From Paenibacillus herberti (GTDB lineage: Bacteria; Bacillota; Bacilli; Paenibacillales; Paenibacillaceae): a stretch of 64,000 nucleotides of DNA. Of the stretch, positions 42,167 to 52,502 are shown piece by piece. A model generated the notes under the pieces. It was given only the letters and a program-made list of their open reading frames with translations. It had not been told where the DNA came from and ran no database searches. The stretch covers positions 242,054 through 306,053 of the forward strand of contig NZ_NMUQ01000004.1 in assembly GCF_002233675.1 (NCBI RefSeq), written 5' to 3'. Numbering within the stretch: the stretch's first letter is position 1; the number at the start of each line of letters is the position of its first letter. The position numbers were made by a program, and so were the translations under genes.

Positions 42167-44506
42167 ATGAGCCAAAGTATTCGCAGCAGCAGCTTGGGTT
42201 ATCCCAATATCGGGGCAGACCGGGAATGGAAAAAAACATTGGAAGCCTTCTGGTCGGGTAAAATTAGTGAGCAGAATTTCAATGAGGAAATGGAAGGAAT
42301 TCGACTGGAGCGCCTGCGCCGTCAAAACGATTCCGGGCTCGGACTCGTTCCTGTAGGAGACTTCACCTATTACGATCGGATGCTCGATACGGCAGCTATG
42401 TTCGGCCTCGTGCCGCAGCGCTTCAGTTATGAGGGCGGACCCGTATCGCTGGAGCTATACTTCTCGATGGCGAGGGGCAATGCAGGAGCAACCGCTTGCG
42501 AAATGACGAAATGGTTCAATACGAACTATCACTATATTGTCCCAGAACTGAACGGTGCCAAGCCGAGCCTGACGGCTAATCTGCCGCTGCAAGCCTATGT
42601 AGAAGCCCGCGAGAAGCTTGGCATCCAAGGCAAGCCGGTACTGATCGGACCGCTCACCTTCCTTAAGCTGTCCAAAGGCTACAACGCCGCCAGCGAAACG
42701 GATGCCTGGCTGGATCGCCTCATTCCGCTGTACGGCCAAGTACTGGCCGAACTGCAAGCGGCAGGCGCGCAATGGGTGCAGCTTGATGAACCTTCCATCG
42801 CTGGCGATCTGGGAGCAGACGACTGGCAGCGACTGCAGCGCATCTACACGGAGCTGGCTGCGGCTGCGCCGGAACTTAAGCTGATCGTGCAGACTTACTT
42901 TGACGCACCGGACAACTATGCGGCGCTCGTCTCCCTGCCCGTAGCGGGCATCGGGCTGGACTTCGTCCATGATCGCGGCCGCAACCTGCAAGCCGTGCTC
43001 GGCCAAGGCTTCCCGGCCGGGCTGACACTGGCCGCTGGCGTACTTGACGGACGCGGCATCTGGCGCGCCGATCCCGATGCGGCGCTGGCGCTCGTCCGCG
43101 AGCTCGCGGCCGTCGTCCCAGCCGACCGGCTCCTGCTGCAGCCATCCTGCAGCCTGCTGCATGTACCGGTCAGCCTCGCCGGCGAAGGGGCGCTTGGCGC
43201 CGCGCTGCAAGGCGCGCTTGCCGGCGCAGACGAAAAGCTCGCCGAGCTGGCGCTGCTCGCTGAAGCCGCCGGGCTCAGCGCTGCCGAGCTGAGCGCAGGC
43301 GCAGGGCGCGGCGCGGCCGCGGCGGCCGGCTTCGCCGCAGGCCGCCAGGCGCTCGCCGCGCTGAACGCGTTGCCGCAGCGCGAAGCTGCTGCCGTCCGCG
43401 CCAAAGCCCGCTTGCTCGGCAGCAGCCGCGCCTCCCGCGCCAGCGGCTTCGCCGAACGCCGCCAGCTGCAGCAGCAGCGCTGGCAGCTGCCGTTCCTGCC
43501 GACGACAACGATCGGCAGCTTCCCGCAGACGGCGGAAATTCGCTCTGCCCGCGCCAGATGGCGCAAGGGCTCGCTGGACAACGCCGCCTACGAAACCTTT
43601 ATCCGCGATCAGATCAACGACTGGATCTCGCTTCAAGAAGAGATCGGCCTCGACGTGCTTGTACACGGCGAATTCGAGCGTACCGACATGGTGGAGTTTT
43701 TCGGCGAAAAGCTCGCCGGATTCGCTTTTACAGCCAATGGATGGGTGCAGTCATATGGCTCCCGCTGTGTGAAACCTCCCGTCATCTACGGAGATGTCGA
43801 CTTCGTTGAGCCGATGACGGTCAAAGAAACCGTCTATGCCCAGTCGCTTACCGACAAGCCGGTGAAGGGCATGCTAACCGGACCGCTCACAATTCTCAAC
43901 TGGTCCTTTGTCAGGGATGATCTTCCCCGCAGCGAAGTGGCGCTGCAAATCGCGCTCGCGCTGCGCAAGGAAGTCGAGGAGTTGGAGAAATCCGGAATCG
44001 GCATGATTCAGGTTGATGAACCCGCGCTGCGTGAAGGACTTCCGCTCAAGAAAAGCCGCTGGCCGGAAGAGCTGAAAGCTGCCGTGGACGCCTTCCGCCT
44101 AGCCACAACCGGTGTGGCGGATACAACGCAAATCCATACCCATATGTGCTACTGCGAATTTTCGGATATTATCGATACAATCCGCGACCTGGATGCTGAC
44201 GTCATTTCTATCGAGACATCCCGCTCCCATGGCGAGCTGATCCATAGCTTTGAAGAGAACATATATGAGAAAGGCATCGGGCTCGGCGTTTACGACATCC
44301 ATAGCCCTCGGGTTCCATCTGTTGAGGAAATGGTAGCGATGATCGAGCGCTCGCTGCGCAGCCTGGATCCGGAGCTGTTCTGGATTAATCCAGACTGCGG
44401 CCTCAAAACCCGTGGTAAGGAAGAGACTGCTGCTTCCCTCAATCATATGGTCGCCGCTGCGCGTGAGGTCCGTGCGAACCGTGTCGAATCGAGTCACATT
44501 AACTAA
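42167..44506 (+). CDS. metE: Cobalamin-independent methionine synthase
   Basis: 779 aa, near the usual length. The N-terminal Meth_synt_1 domain (about 1-320) and C-terminal Meth_synt_2 domain (about 440-765) are joined by a segment very rich in Ala/Gly/Arg (residues ~345-440), coded by extremely GC-rich DNA at 43150-43500. Zinc ligands are seen in HTHMCYCEFSD (His, Cys), a Glu in the VHGEFERTDMVEFFGE region and Cys in NPDCGLKTRG. FLPTTTIGSFPQT starts the catalytic domain. It methylates homocysteine with 5-methyl-THF-glutamate. AGGAGG lies 7 bases before the ATG. Confidence 0.96.
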   Translation: MSQSIRSSSLGYPNIGADREWKKTLEAFWSGKISEQNFNEEMEGIRLERLRRQNDSGLGLVPVGDFTYYDRMLDTAAMFGLVPQRFSYEGGPVSLELYFSMARGNAGATACEMTKWFNTNYHYIVPELNGAKPSLTANLPLQAYVEAREKLGIQGKPVLIGPLTFLKLSKGYNAASETDAWLDRLIPLYGQVLAELQAAGAQWVQLDEPSIAGDLGADDWQRLQRIYTELAAAAPELKLIVQTYFDAPDNYAALVSLPVAGIGLDFVHDRGRNLQAVLGQGFPAGLTLAAGVLDGRGIWRADPDAALALVRELAAVVPADRLLLQPSCSLLHVPVSLAGEGALGAALQGALAGADEKLAELALLAEAAGLSAAELSAGAGRGAAAAAGFAAGRQALAALNALPQREAAAVRAKARLLGSSRASRASGFAERRQLQQQRWQLPFLPTTTIGSFPQTAEIRSARARWRKGSLDNAAYETFIRDQINDWISLQEEIGLDVLVHGEFERTDMVEFFGEKLAGFAFTANGWVQSYGSRCVKPPVIYGDVDFVEPMTVKETVYAQSLTDKPVKGMLTGPLTILNWSFVRDDLPRSEVALQIALALRKEVEELEKSGIGMIQVDEPALREGLPLKKSRWPEELKAAVDAFRLATTGVADTTQIHTHMCYCEFSDIIDTIRDLDADVISIETSRSHGELIHSFEENIYEKGIGLGVYDIHSPRVPSVEEMVAMIERSLRSLDPELFWINPDCGLKTRGKEETAASLNHMVAAAREVRANRVESSHIN

Positions 44507-44610
44507 TGAAGGACTTACTCTCTCCTCTCTTCCCGCTCTTTTTTCTAATTAAATCCAGATAATAAACTGATTTTTCTGCCATTTGAAGATAACTTCAAAG
44601 GAAAAAAGTC

Positions 44611-44660
44611 AAGGCTGCCAGCCAATTCCGCGCTTTGCGGTGAAGTTGGCCGTCTTTTTG
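44611..44660 (+). terminator. Terminator after metE
   Basis: GCCAA.TTC.CGC pairs with GCG.GAA.TTGGC, then TTTTT. It lies about 100 bases after the stop. Confidence 0.7.
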
Positions 44661-44804
44661 TTCGCTTTATGAAGAATAAAAAATCGTTAATAGCGAAATA
44701 AATTTTAAAAATGATGATAAAAATAGTACAAATTTCCCGGAAATTTTCCGATATAAGAGTCAACTAGGTCATTGGACTTGTATATTAAGGAAAGGGAGTT
44801 TGCT

Positions 44805-45122
44805 ATGAGCACAACCAGCACTTACGACAAAGCTACGCACCGCATTCAAAGCAATCTGGAAACTCTGATCCGCCAGTATTTCATTGACGAATCGACAAAC
44901 ACTCTTCTTCCCATCCGATCCTACACGGAGCTGAGCAGTGACGCCAAAAGACTATACAAACCGCTGACAAAAGGCGCTTTGGCACGTTTGGCTGGCGTAA
45001 GACCTAATGTAATTACAGAAATTTGCCATCTGCAGCGCGGTACACTCAACATCTATCATCTGAGCTCAATCGCTGAGGCGCTCAAGATCAAAAACATCAA
45101 CGATATCATCGAATTGAGGTAA
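44805..45122 (+). CDS. Small XRE-family DNA-binding protein
   Basis: 105 aa from ATG 44805, decided by AAGGGAG 7 bases before. The Cro/C1-type HTH is in the C-terminal half: TKGALARLAGVRPNVITEIC, then GTLNIYHLSSIAEALKIKNI. The N-terminal ~50 residues are helical and without a recognised family. Possibly a plasmid/phage-derived regulator; its targets are unknown. A 25-bp perfect hairpin follows. Confidence 0.85.
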   Translation: MSTTSTYDKATHRIQSNLETLIRQYFIDESTNTLLPIRSYTELSSDAKRLYKPLTKGALARLAGVRPNVITEICHLQRGTLNIYHLSSIAEALKIKNINDIIELR

Positions 45123-45138
45123 GCGCCTTCCTGCTTTA

Positions 45139-45190
45139 GCGGCATAACAAAAACTCCTGATGTTCATCAGGAGTTTTTGTTATGCCGCTA
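45139..45190. terminator. Perfect 25-bp hairpin, bidirectional terminator
   Basis: Arms of 25 bases with no mismatch around a 2-base centre (ACTCCTGATG/CATCAGGAGT at the tip, CGGCATAACA outside). AAAAA and TTTTT lie inside the stem. It is much longer than an ordinary terminator. Confidence 0.85.
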
Positions 45191-45221
45191 TACTTCCACT
45201 CGCAACGGGATCACCTTTAAT

Positions 45222-45330
45222 CTCCCGAAGCTTGGCGTCCCTTCAAGCTCCTTAGATCACCGAAGATTCAGCATCCTTTCAAGCCCCTTTATTCACCGAA
45301 GCCTCGCCATCTTTCAAGGCTCTTTCGCCC
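45222..45330. repeat. Three diverged copies of a ~36-bp unit
   Basis: CCGAAG...(T)CA/GCGTCC.TTCAAG..CC-type units begin near 45226, 45259 and 45296. They are degenerate but share CCGAAG and TTTCAAG at constant spacing. No gene lies in 45191-45448. Confidence 0.5.
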
Positions 45331-45448
45331 CAAACCGTACAGCCTCTTTCCTGTTCCTCCCCATTTCTTGTCCATACATAAATCCATCCTGTTCCTGCAT
45401 AGTAGTCTGTGATGAGCCGGCAAACTGCGGCCAGAAAGGATTGCTGGG

Positions 45449-48400
45449 ATGCCATTTGTAAACCGTTTCTTTCTCAACGACAATGGTGCCATCACTTACA
45501 CGGGCAACACTCTTGGTCTTAGCAGATCCGATACGGTTGGTGTTCCCGGCACCGTTGACAGTATCGGAGCTTTTGTCACGATCGACACAAGCCAAACTTT
45601 CGGCGCGTATCCTCCTGGAACGACTGGAGACTACACGTTAGACAGTTCGTCAGCTATACTTCAGCTGCCGCTTGGCAGCACAGTCCTCTATGCAGAGCTT
45701 ATCTGGGGAGGCATGTACATCAATCAAGGGGTTGATCTCAGCGCATTCATCGACAACCCCGTCAGCTTCACCACCCCTTCGGGCGCTTTCAACATCGCGC
45801 CCGATCCGGCGACCAACTTTGAAGTGCTGCTGTCGAACACCCCGCCCTTCGATCCCGCTTTCGCCTATGTCCGCTCAGCTGACGTCACCACCATCATTCA
45901 GGCTGCTGGGGCTGGCACCTATACTACAGGCGGCGTTGTCGGCACCATAGTCGTTCCGGACCCAACTTCCAACCATGCGATGTGGACGCTGGCCGTAGTT
46001 TACAGCAACGCGTCCCTGCCGTTACGCAATTTGTCCATCCGCGTCGGGGCGGATGTCATTTTGGCTACTTCTGGACCTGTCGATACCGTTATTAGCGGAT
46101 TTGCCACACCGTTTATGGGACCTCTCGATGGAAGAGCTTTGATCAGCGCCCAAGAGGGCGATGCGAACAAGACAGGAGACATGACTTTATTCGGTCCAGA
46201 CATTGGAACATTAACCGCCCTTTCCGGCCCGAACAACTTTTCCAATAATTTTTTTGCCTCACAGATCAACGACGACGCCGGCATGCTTGATATGAGTGGG
46301 ACATTCGGCACCCGCAATCAGATCAATGGCGATCCTGGCTCAGATATTATCGGCGGCAGGCAAGGATACGATGTTACCAATGTCAGTATTGCGGGAACGC
46401 TGCAAAATGCGCAAACGACGGCTGTTTTCCGCTTGACCACCAATGGAGACGGTTATTTGGTTGACTCGATCGGACTGCAGATCAACATTCAAAAGCCAAT
46501 CATTACTATTGTCAAATCGACTCCAGCAACGGATGCCGTTGTAGGAGATATCATCACCTATACGCTAACCGTCGAAAACATAGGCGAAGTAGACGCTACT
46601 GGCGTACAGGTCACGGACAGCATCGATGAGACCTCTTCAGTGTTCGTGCCGGGAAGCGTGACGCTTAATGGGGTTTCCGTTCCGGGAGCTGATCCTGATA
46701 CCGGAGTGACCGTCGGCACGTTCACTCCGGGGGAAATTGCCCTCATTACCTTCCAGTACCAGGTGACCGCAGTCCCATTCGGAGGCGAACTGGACGATCA
46801 AGGGTTCGCCGCTTACACCTACCAGCTTACACCGGATTCGCCGATCATATCGACCTTTGTCCCCTCTAATATTATCCAAATCCCGGTATATCAGCCGATT
46901 GTTGGACTGGTAAAGAGCGCCGATATGTCCACAGCTTTTATCGGCGATACGGTAACGTATACGCTAGTTGCGTCCAATACCGGCAATATTAGCATCATGA
47001 ATGCCGTCATTACGGACCCGCTGCCTGTCGGAAGCAGCTTTATTGCGGGAAGCGTAACCGTTGGCGGCGTCTCCGTACCTGCTGCTGATCCAACAACAGG
47101 TATATCGGTTGGTACGATCGGTATCAACTCATCGGTCACGGTGACCTTTCAAGTACTAGTTACTGCGGAACCTCCGGGCGGGAATCTCGTCAATCAATCG
47201 ACCATTAGCTATACCTATCAGCCGCCGGATGGGCGTATTATAGTAGGCTCAACGCCATCCAATCAGGTCGTCATCCCTATCGTGACGCCCCCGGACTCTC
47301 CCGATGTTGAGATCATCAAAGTCGGTCTTCCAAATAGCGGCATCGTCGGAGATATTGTCACTTATACGATTACCGCCACAAACAACAGTATTGCGGCTGT
47401 ATTCAACGCTGTGCTGACCGACATCATCCCAAGCAGTTTCGCTTTTGTGCCCGCATCCGTCACAATTAACGGCGTTCCGAGCCCAGCAGCGGATCCCGCC
47501 GCGGGCATTCCGATTGGCACTTTGCTTATCGGCCAGTCGGTTATGGTTGCCTTCCAGGTGCAAATCGTATCCGTGCCTGACACGCCGGTCGTATTTAATC
47601 AGGCTTCGCTTACGTACGATTTTATCGGCAATCCGGTAACTACACCGTCTACACCAGGAGGCGTCACTGTCCTCCAGCCCGTTATTGGACTTCTCAAACG
47701 CGCTTCCGTAACAGTCGCCTCAGTCGGGGATACGGTCAATTACTCTGTCACAGTGACGAATACAGGCAATTTGGCGGCAAACGTAACGTTGACAGACCCG
47801 CTTAATGCCTTTAGCAGCTTTGTTCCGGGCACCGTGCGAATTAACGGAACTTTGACGCCAGCCGCTAATCCCGGCGCCGGTGTTCCTCTGGGATCGATAG
47901 CTCCTGGCGGTTCCGTCCTCGTCTCCTACGACGTGCTGCTGACCAGTTCGCCGCCAAGTGGATTTTTCGACAACCAAGCTTCGGCCGCTTTTACGTTCCA
48001 ATCTCCATCTGGCGCAACCGGCAGCGGCTCGTCGTTATCCAATATCGTGCGAATCGCGGAAACGAGTCCTCTGCTAACCGTGGTGAAATCCGCGTCAGAG
48101 CCATTCGGACTCGTTGGAGATATCGTCACCTTTACGGCTGTCATTACCAATGCATCCGCAGGCCCGATCACAAACACAGTTGCTGTCGATAATTCAACAT
48201 CTGGCACGGACTTCGTGCCTGGCAGTCTGACGATTGATGGCGTTCCTTCAGCTGGCAATATCCGCATAGGAGTCAACCTTGGCACACTTGTGGTTGGTCA
48301 AGTCGTCGTGCTCACCTACCAAGAGGTCATTCTGCCGCTGCCCGAGCCTTCTTATGAAGTTGATGACGTTATTACGGTCACCTTTACTCAAGACGGCGTG

Positions 48401-49237
48401 ACCCACACCTCGCTGTCCAATATTGTTGCTATTACCGTCTTCCGGCCTAGCGCCACCTCGACCAAAAGTGCGCAGGAGCCGTTTGCCTTCGTTGGTGACG
48501 AGATTCATTACCAAGTCACCATTACGAACACAGGCAATTTGAATGCGGGTGTAACCTGGAATGACATGCTGCCAGAAGGAACTGTTTTTGTAGAAAACAG
48601 CCTGAAGCTAAATGGCGTTCCCGTCCCTGGCGTGAATATGTATACGGGCGCGTTTATCGGTACGGTGGAGGCACATTCAACGGCCATCGTTACCTACAAA
48701 CTTAAAGTGGTCTCCTACCCGCCTTCGGGGCAGGTAGTCAATCAAGCACAGCTTTCCCTTCTGTATATACTGCCGAACGGGCGAACTCTCACGGATGTCA
48801 TAATGACAAATCCGGTTACGGTGCCGATTCTTACCCTTGCGTTGCTCACCAAAACAGCCAGCTCAAGCAGCGTCGTCGTCGGAAACACGATTTCCTTTGA
48901 GCTGACCGTATTCAATCCTAACGTCAATCCGATCGCTAACGTCATCGTCCGGGATGAACTACCGCACGGACTCAGCTTTGTTCCTGGCAGTCTGAGCCTT
49001 AATGGAACTCCGTTGCCGAATACGACTAGTCTTGATAGCATTTCTATTGGCACTATTCCTGCCAAAGGAACGGCAACGTTGCGCTTCCTAGCTAAAGCGA
49101 TTTTCGCACCGGCTAATCCGGTTGTCATCAACACCGCAACTGTAAGCTATGATCTGCTGCTTCCGAATGGAAGCCGCATCTCGCGTATTGGAGTTTCTAA
49201 CCCGGTTCGGGTTGTCATCGAAGAGCATGAGGAGTAG
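45449..49237 (+). CDS. Giant DUF11-repeat surface protein without signal peptide
   Basis: 1262 aa. AAAGGA lies before ATG. The first ~345 residues form a beta-rich domain (FFLNDNGAITYTGNTLGLSR, LYAELIWGG, TIIQAAGAGTYTTGG) seen at the start of Bacillales 'conserved repeat domain' proteins. Seven DUF11 repeats of ~130 residues follow, each starting K(S/A/T)...VGD.VTYT(L/V)..(T/S)N.G and containing F(V/I).GSV..(N/G)GV..P.A(D/N)P..G...GT(I/L). No N-terminal signal, sortase motif or SLH domain is visible, so a spore-coat/exosporium or holin-independent route is possible. Function unknown; likely structural. Confidence 0.85.
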   Translation: MPFVNRFFLNDNGAITYTGNTLGLSRSDTVGVPGTVDSIGAFVTIDTSQTFGAYPPGTTGDYTLDSSSAILQLPLGSTVLYAELIWGGMYINQGVDLSAFIDNPVSFTTPSGAFNIAPDPATNFEVLLSNTPPFDPAFAYVRSADVTTIIQAAGAGTYTTGGVVGTIVVPDPTSNHAMWTLAVVYSNASLPLRNLSIRVGADVILATSGPVDTVISGFATPFMGPLDGRALISAQEGDANKTGDMTLFGPDIGTLTALSGPNNFSNNFFASQINDDAGMLDMSGTFGTRNQINGDPGSDIIGGRQGYDVTNVSIAGTLQNAQTTAVFRLTTNGDGYLVDSIGLQINIQKPIITIVKSTPATDAVVGDIITYTLTVENIGEVDATGVQVTDSIDETSSVFVPGSVTLNGVSVPGADPDTGVTVGTFTPGEIALITFQYQVTAVPFGGELDDQGFAAYTYQLTPDSPIISTFVPSNIIQIPVYQPIVGLVKSADMSTAFIGDTVTYTLVASNTGNISIMNAVITDPLPVGSSFIAGSVTVGGVSVPAADPTTGISVGTIGINSSVTVTFQVLVTAEPPGGNLVNQSTISYTYQPPDGRIIVGSTPSNQVVIPIVTPPDSPDVEIIKVGLPNSGIVGDIVTYTITATNNSIAAVFNAVLTDIIPSSFAFVPASVTINGVPSPAADPAAGIPIGTLLIGQSVMVAFQVQIVSVPDTPVVFNQASLTYDFIGNPVTTPSTPGGVTVLQPVIGLLKRASVTVASVGDTVNYSVTVTNTGNLAANVTLTDPLNAFSSFVPGTVRINGTLTPAANPGAGVPLGSIAPGGSVLVSYDVLLTSSPPSGFFDNQASAAFTFQSPSGATGSGSSLSNIVRIAETSPLLTVVKSASEPFGLVGDIVTFTAVITNASAGPITNTVAVDNSTSGTDFVPGSLTIDGVPSAGNIRIGVNLGTLVVGQVVVLTYQEVILPLPEPSYEVDDVITVTFTQDGVTHTSLSNIVAITVFRPSATSTKSAQEPFAFVGDEIHYQVTITNTGNLNAGVTWNDMLPEGTVFVENSLKLNGVPVPGVNMYTGAFIGTVEAHSTAIVTYKLKVVSYPPSGQVVNQAQLSLLYILPNGRTLTDVIMTNPVTVPILTLALLTKTASSSSVVVGNTISFELTVFNPNVNPIANVIVRDELPHGLSFVPGSLSLNGTPLPNTTSLDSISIGTIPAKGTATLRFLAKAIFAPANPVVINTATVSYDLLLPNGSRISRIGVSNPVRVVIEEHEE

Positions 49238-49293
49238 GTTAAGGTATAATTTGCAACTACATGCTCTCTCCCCTTCAACTTTCTTTCTGTAGT

Positions 49294-49354
49294 AAAAAAG
49301 CACCTCGGAAAAGGCGATGGATTCCCATGCCTGCTCCGAAGTGCTTTATTTTTG
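49294..49354. terminator. Bidirectional terminator between DUF11 gene and nrdF
   Basis: AAGCAC.TCGGA pairs with TCCGA.GTGCTT with one mismatch. AAAAAA on the left side serves the minus strand and a T-rich run on the right serves the plus strand. Confidence 0.85.
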
Positions 49355-49359
49355 CCATC

Positions 49360-50385
49360 TTAAAAATCAAATACAAAGTCCTCATCGCGCAGTGGCTCTA
49401 CATTCAGCGTACGCACATAACCATTGCCCTTCTTGGAGAAGAAGTCATGCTGCTTCGTGCGTGTGCTGATGCCGTTGAACACGATCGGGTTGACGTCCTC
49501 TTCCTCGAAAACCGGATCTAGGCCGAGATTCATCAGCGCTTTGTTGGCGTTGTAGCGGACGAAAGTTTTGACCTCATTTTGCAATCCGATGCCCCTGTAG
49601 AGTTCATCGGTGTACAACTCCTCATTCTCGTGAAGCAACAACAGCAGCTCATTCAGCTCCTGCAGCGTTTCTGCTTGCTCTTGGCCGCTCAGCGAAGCAT
49701 GCACTTCTTGAGCCAGTACTCCGACGTACAGACCGTGAATGCTCTCATCGCGCAGGATTAGGTCGATGATCTCGCCGCTGCTCGTCATCTTGCCCTGGCC
49801 AGCCAGATAGAGAGGGTAGAAAAAGCCGCTGTAGAACAGATAGCTCTCCAGCAAAACGGAAGCTGCCATCGCCATATACAGATCACGCGGCGTTTGAATG
49901 TTCTTGTAGTAACCGGAAATAATCGACGCCTTTTTTTGGAGCTGCGGATGTATTTCTACCCATTTGAATACCGCATCGATCTCTTCCGTGGAAGCCAGCG
50001 TCGTGAAGATGCTGCTGTACGACTTGGCGTGGATCTGCTCCATCATGCCCATGAAGCCGAGCACTGCTTTGCGCTGCAGCCCGTCCACATGCTCGAGCAA
50101 CTTCGGCATACCGACGCCGCCTTGCACCGTATCCAGCAAGGTCAGCCCACCAAGCACCTTCATGTACGTGTCGCGCTCCTGGTCGTTCAGGTACATCCAG
50201 CTCATCTTGTCATCCGACAGCGGAATCTCCTCATCCGTCCAGAATTGCATCAGGTTCTGACTCCAAAAAGATGCCGTGAAGTCATCATCTGGACGGTTCC
50301 AGTTAACGGCGCGCAGTGGGGCTGCTGCCGGAGCGGCGGAGCCAGAGGCCGGTGCTTCCGGCATGGCTAGATCGATCGGTTTCAT
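49360..50385 (-). CDS. nrdF: Ribonucleotide reductase class Ib, small subunit
   Basis: 341 aa. Dimetal site ligands are visible in the E-x-x-H motifs [10 protein letters not shown] and [11 protein letters not shown], and a conserved Tyr region precedes them. The start ([20 protein letters not shown]) is an Ala/Pro-rich addition before the conserved [17 protein letters not shown]. It generates the tyrosyl radical, with Mn or Fe, used by NrdE. Class Ib follows from the nrdI neighbour. 32 bases after nrdE. Confidence 0.95.
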   Translation of the reverse strand: MKPIDLAMPEAPASGSAAPAAAPLRAVNWNRPDDDFTASFWSQNLMQFWTDEEIPLSDDKMSWMYLNDQERDTYMKVLGGLTLLDTVQGGVGMPKLLEHVDGLQRKAVLGFMGMMEQIHAKSYSSIFTTLASTEEIDAVFKWVEIHPQLQKKASIISGYYKNIQTPRDLYMAMAASVLLESYLFYSGFFYPLYLAGQGKMTSSGEIIDLILRDESIHGLYVGVLAQEVHASLSGQEQAETLQELNELLLLLHENEELYTDELYRGIGLQNEVKTFVRYNANKALMNLGLDPVFEEEDVNPIVFNGISTRTKQHDFFSKKGNGYVRTLNVEPLRDEDFVFDF

Positions 50386-50417
50386 GGGTGGTTCCTCCTC
50401 TTATATGCCTGCGCGTC

Positions 50418-52502
50418 TTAAACTGCGCAGCTAACGCACTCTTCCACGCCGAGGCGGTTGGTGCGGGTATAGTACAGGGATTTGAGCCCTTTTTTGGCCG
50501 CATAGAGATAATAACGGGCCAGCTCACGTGTCGTCACATCACTATTGACATGAAGTACGGCCGAGATGCCTTGATCGACATGCTCTTGAATGTCTGCAAT
50601 CAGGTCGATGACCTTGAACTGATCCATCGCGTAGGCAGACTTGTAATAGAAGAAGTTGTCCTGCGACAGGAAAGGCATTGGATAGTAGGTCGTCGAGTTC
50701 GCGTAGGTGCGGGTCTCAATAGGCTCTACGATCGGCATGACACTGGAAGTTGCGTTCTGGACGTACGAAATGCTTTGCGTTGGCGCAATCGCCAAACGGT
50801 ACGCATGGTACAGACCTTGACGAGCAACCTTCGACTTCAGCTCGGACCAGTCCTGAGGAGAAGGAATATAAATTCCCTCAAACATCTCCTTCACGCGGTC
50901 CGTAACGGGACGGTAATCCGTCTCCAGATAGCGGTCGAAGTACGTTCCCTTCGCATACTCGGAGCGATCGTAGTCGCGGAAGCGTTCGTTTTTCTCAGCC
51001 GCGATGTCCGAGCTCTTGTCCAGCGAGTAGAAGTTCAACATCATGAAGAAGGTACGGACAAAATCACGAGCTTCCGGGCTCTCGTAGGCGAGCCTCATCT
51101 TCGCCAGGTAGCCGTGCAAGTTCATAGCGCCGAGGCCGACGGAGTGCATCTCCTCGTTAGCTTTGACAACGCCTGGCGCGTTGGAGACGCGCGTCATGTC
51201 GCTGACCGAAGTCAGACCGGCGATGCCTTCTTGCACCGTCTCGCGGATTTTGCCATGCTGCATCACATTAGCGATGTTGAGCGAAGCCAAGTTGCAGCTG
51301 ATGTCACGGCGAATCGTATCCGCCTCGCCAAAGTCGCCGATTTCGGATGTCTCTTGCAGCTGGTAGATCTCCGTGCACAGATTCGACATTTTGATCGAAC
51401 CGATATCCTTCAGCGCATGGAAACGGTTGGCGTTGCTCTTGTTCATAATATATGGATAGCCGGATTCAAGCTGAATCGTAGCAATTTTGATAAGCATATC
51501 ACGTGCGCCCATGATCAGCTTCTTCTTGACGGCCGGATTGGCCATCAGTTCGTCGTACATCTCGTCCAGATTTAGATCATCCAGATGAGTACCGTACGCC
51601 TTGAACACTGAGTAAGGAGCAAATACATGCAGCGGCTGATTGTCCTCCGCCAGCTTGTAGAAGCGGTTCGGTACGATTAGGCCGATCGACAGTGTTTTGA
51701 GGCGTGACTTCTCGTCGGCGTTGATCTTTTTGCTGTCGAGGAACTCCATGATGTCCCAGCCGAAAATGTTGTAATACGCTGCGCCGGAACCTTTCCGCTG
51801 GCCCATTTGATCCGCATAGGAGAAAGCATCCTCCATCAGCTTAAGCACCGGCATGATGCCTTTGGCTGCGCCCTCTACACCCTTAATCGGCTCACCGCGT
51901 CCACGCAGCTTGCTCAGATTAACGGCTACGCCGCCGCCAATTTTGGACAGCTGCATGCAAGTGGACAGGTTGTAGTTGATCGAGTTGAGAGAGTCGTCCA
52001 TCTCTAGCAGGAAACAGCTGACCATCTCGCCGCGACGGCTCTTGCCGGCATTGAGAAAGGTTGGCGTCGCTGGTTGCAGGCGCTGCTCCATCATGGAAAC
52101 GGCCAGAGACTTGGCGAGCCCTATGTCGCCGCGTCCGAGGTGAAGCGCCGTAACCGCCACGCGGTCCGGGTAATGCTCCAGGTACTGACTGCGGTCATTG
52201 CTGCGCATTGCGTAGTCCGTATAAAACTTGGATGCTGCCATATAGGAAGGGAATTCAAACTCCAGGCTATGCGCCAGCTCGTATACAGCCACGGCATCAT
52301 CAGCAGAATAGAGCTTGTACATATCCTCGTAATAGTCGTTCTGAATCAAATAATCGATTTTTTCCTTGTGGTTGTTGAATGCCGGGCTCTTGGCACGGAC
52401 TTCTTCCATGAATGCCGCAACGGCCTCACGATCCTTCTCCAACTTGAAAAATCCGTCTGCACCGCGTTTCATAATTTCGTTATTGAGCTCAATATGCCGC
52501 AA
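50418..52502 (-). CDS. nrdE: Ribonucleotide reductase class Ib, large subunit
   Basis: 694 aa, no N-terminal ATP cone, as in class Ib. The active-site Cys is in VSCFLLEMDDSLNSI and the radical-site Cys in DISCNLASLNIANV; NLCTEIYQ and paired Tyr (YANSTTYYPMPF region) are present. The redox tail is CVSCAV. It reduces NDPs with NrdF, regenerated by NrdH-type thioredoxin. It overlaps nrdI by 14 bases. Confidence 0.96.
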   Translation of the reverse strand: MRHIELNNEIMKRGADGFFKLEKDREAVAAFMEEVRAKSPAFNNHKEKIDYLIQNDYYEDMYKLYSADDAVAVYELAHSLEFEFPSYMAASKFYTDYAMRSNDRSQYLEHYPDRVAVTALHLGRGDIGLAKSLAVSMMEQRLQPATPTFLNAGKSRRGEMVSCFLLEMDDSLNSINYNLSTCMQLSKIGGGVAVNLSKLRGRGEPIKGVEGAAKGIMPVLKLMEDAFSYADQMGQRKGSGAAYYNIFGWDIMEFLDSKKINADEKSRLKTLSIGLIVPNRFYKLAEDNQPLHVFAPYSVFKAYGTHLDDLNLDEMYDELMANPAVKKKLIMGARDMLIKIATIQLESGYPYIMNKSNANRFHALKDIGSIKMSNLCTEIYQLQETSEIGDFGEADTIRRDISCNLASLNIANVMQHGKIRETVQEGIAGLTSVSDMTRVSNAPGVVKANEEMHSVGLGAMNLHGYLAKMRLAYESPEARDFVRTFFMMLNFYSLDKSSDIAAEKNERFRDYDRSEYAKGTYFDRYLETDYRPVTDRVKEMFEGIYIPSPQDWSELKSKVARQGLYHAYRLAIAPTQSISYVQNATSSVMPIVEPIETRTYANSTTYYPMPFLSQDNFFYYKSAYAMDQFKVIDLIADIQEHVDQGISAVLHVNSDVTTRELARYYLYAAKKGLKSLYYTRTNRLGVEECVSCAV

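Noticed and set aside
42455-43666. 403-codon minus-strand frame inside metE
   Set aside because: Shadow of GC-rich metE coding; metE has clear catalytic motifs and a ribosome site.
50316-51575. 419-codon plus-strand frame over nrdE/nrdF
   Set aside because: Antisense shadow of well-conserved nrd genes; no recognisable domain.
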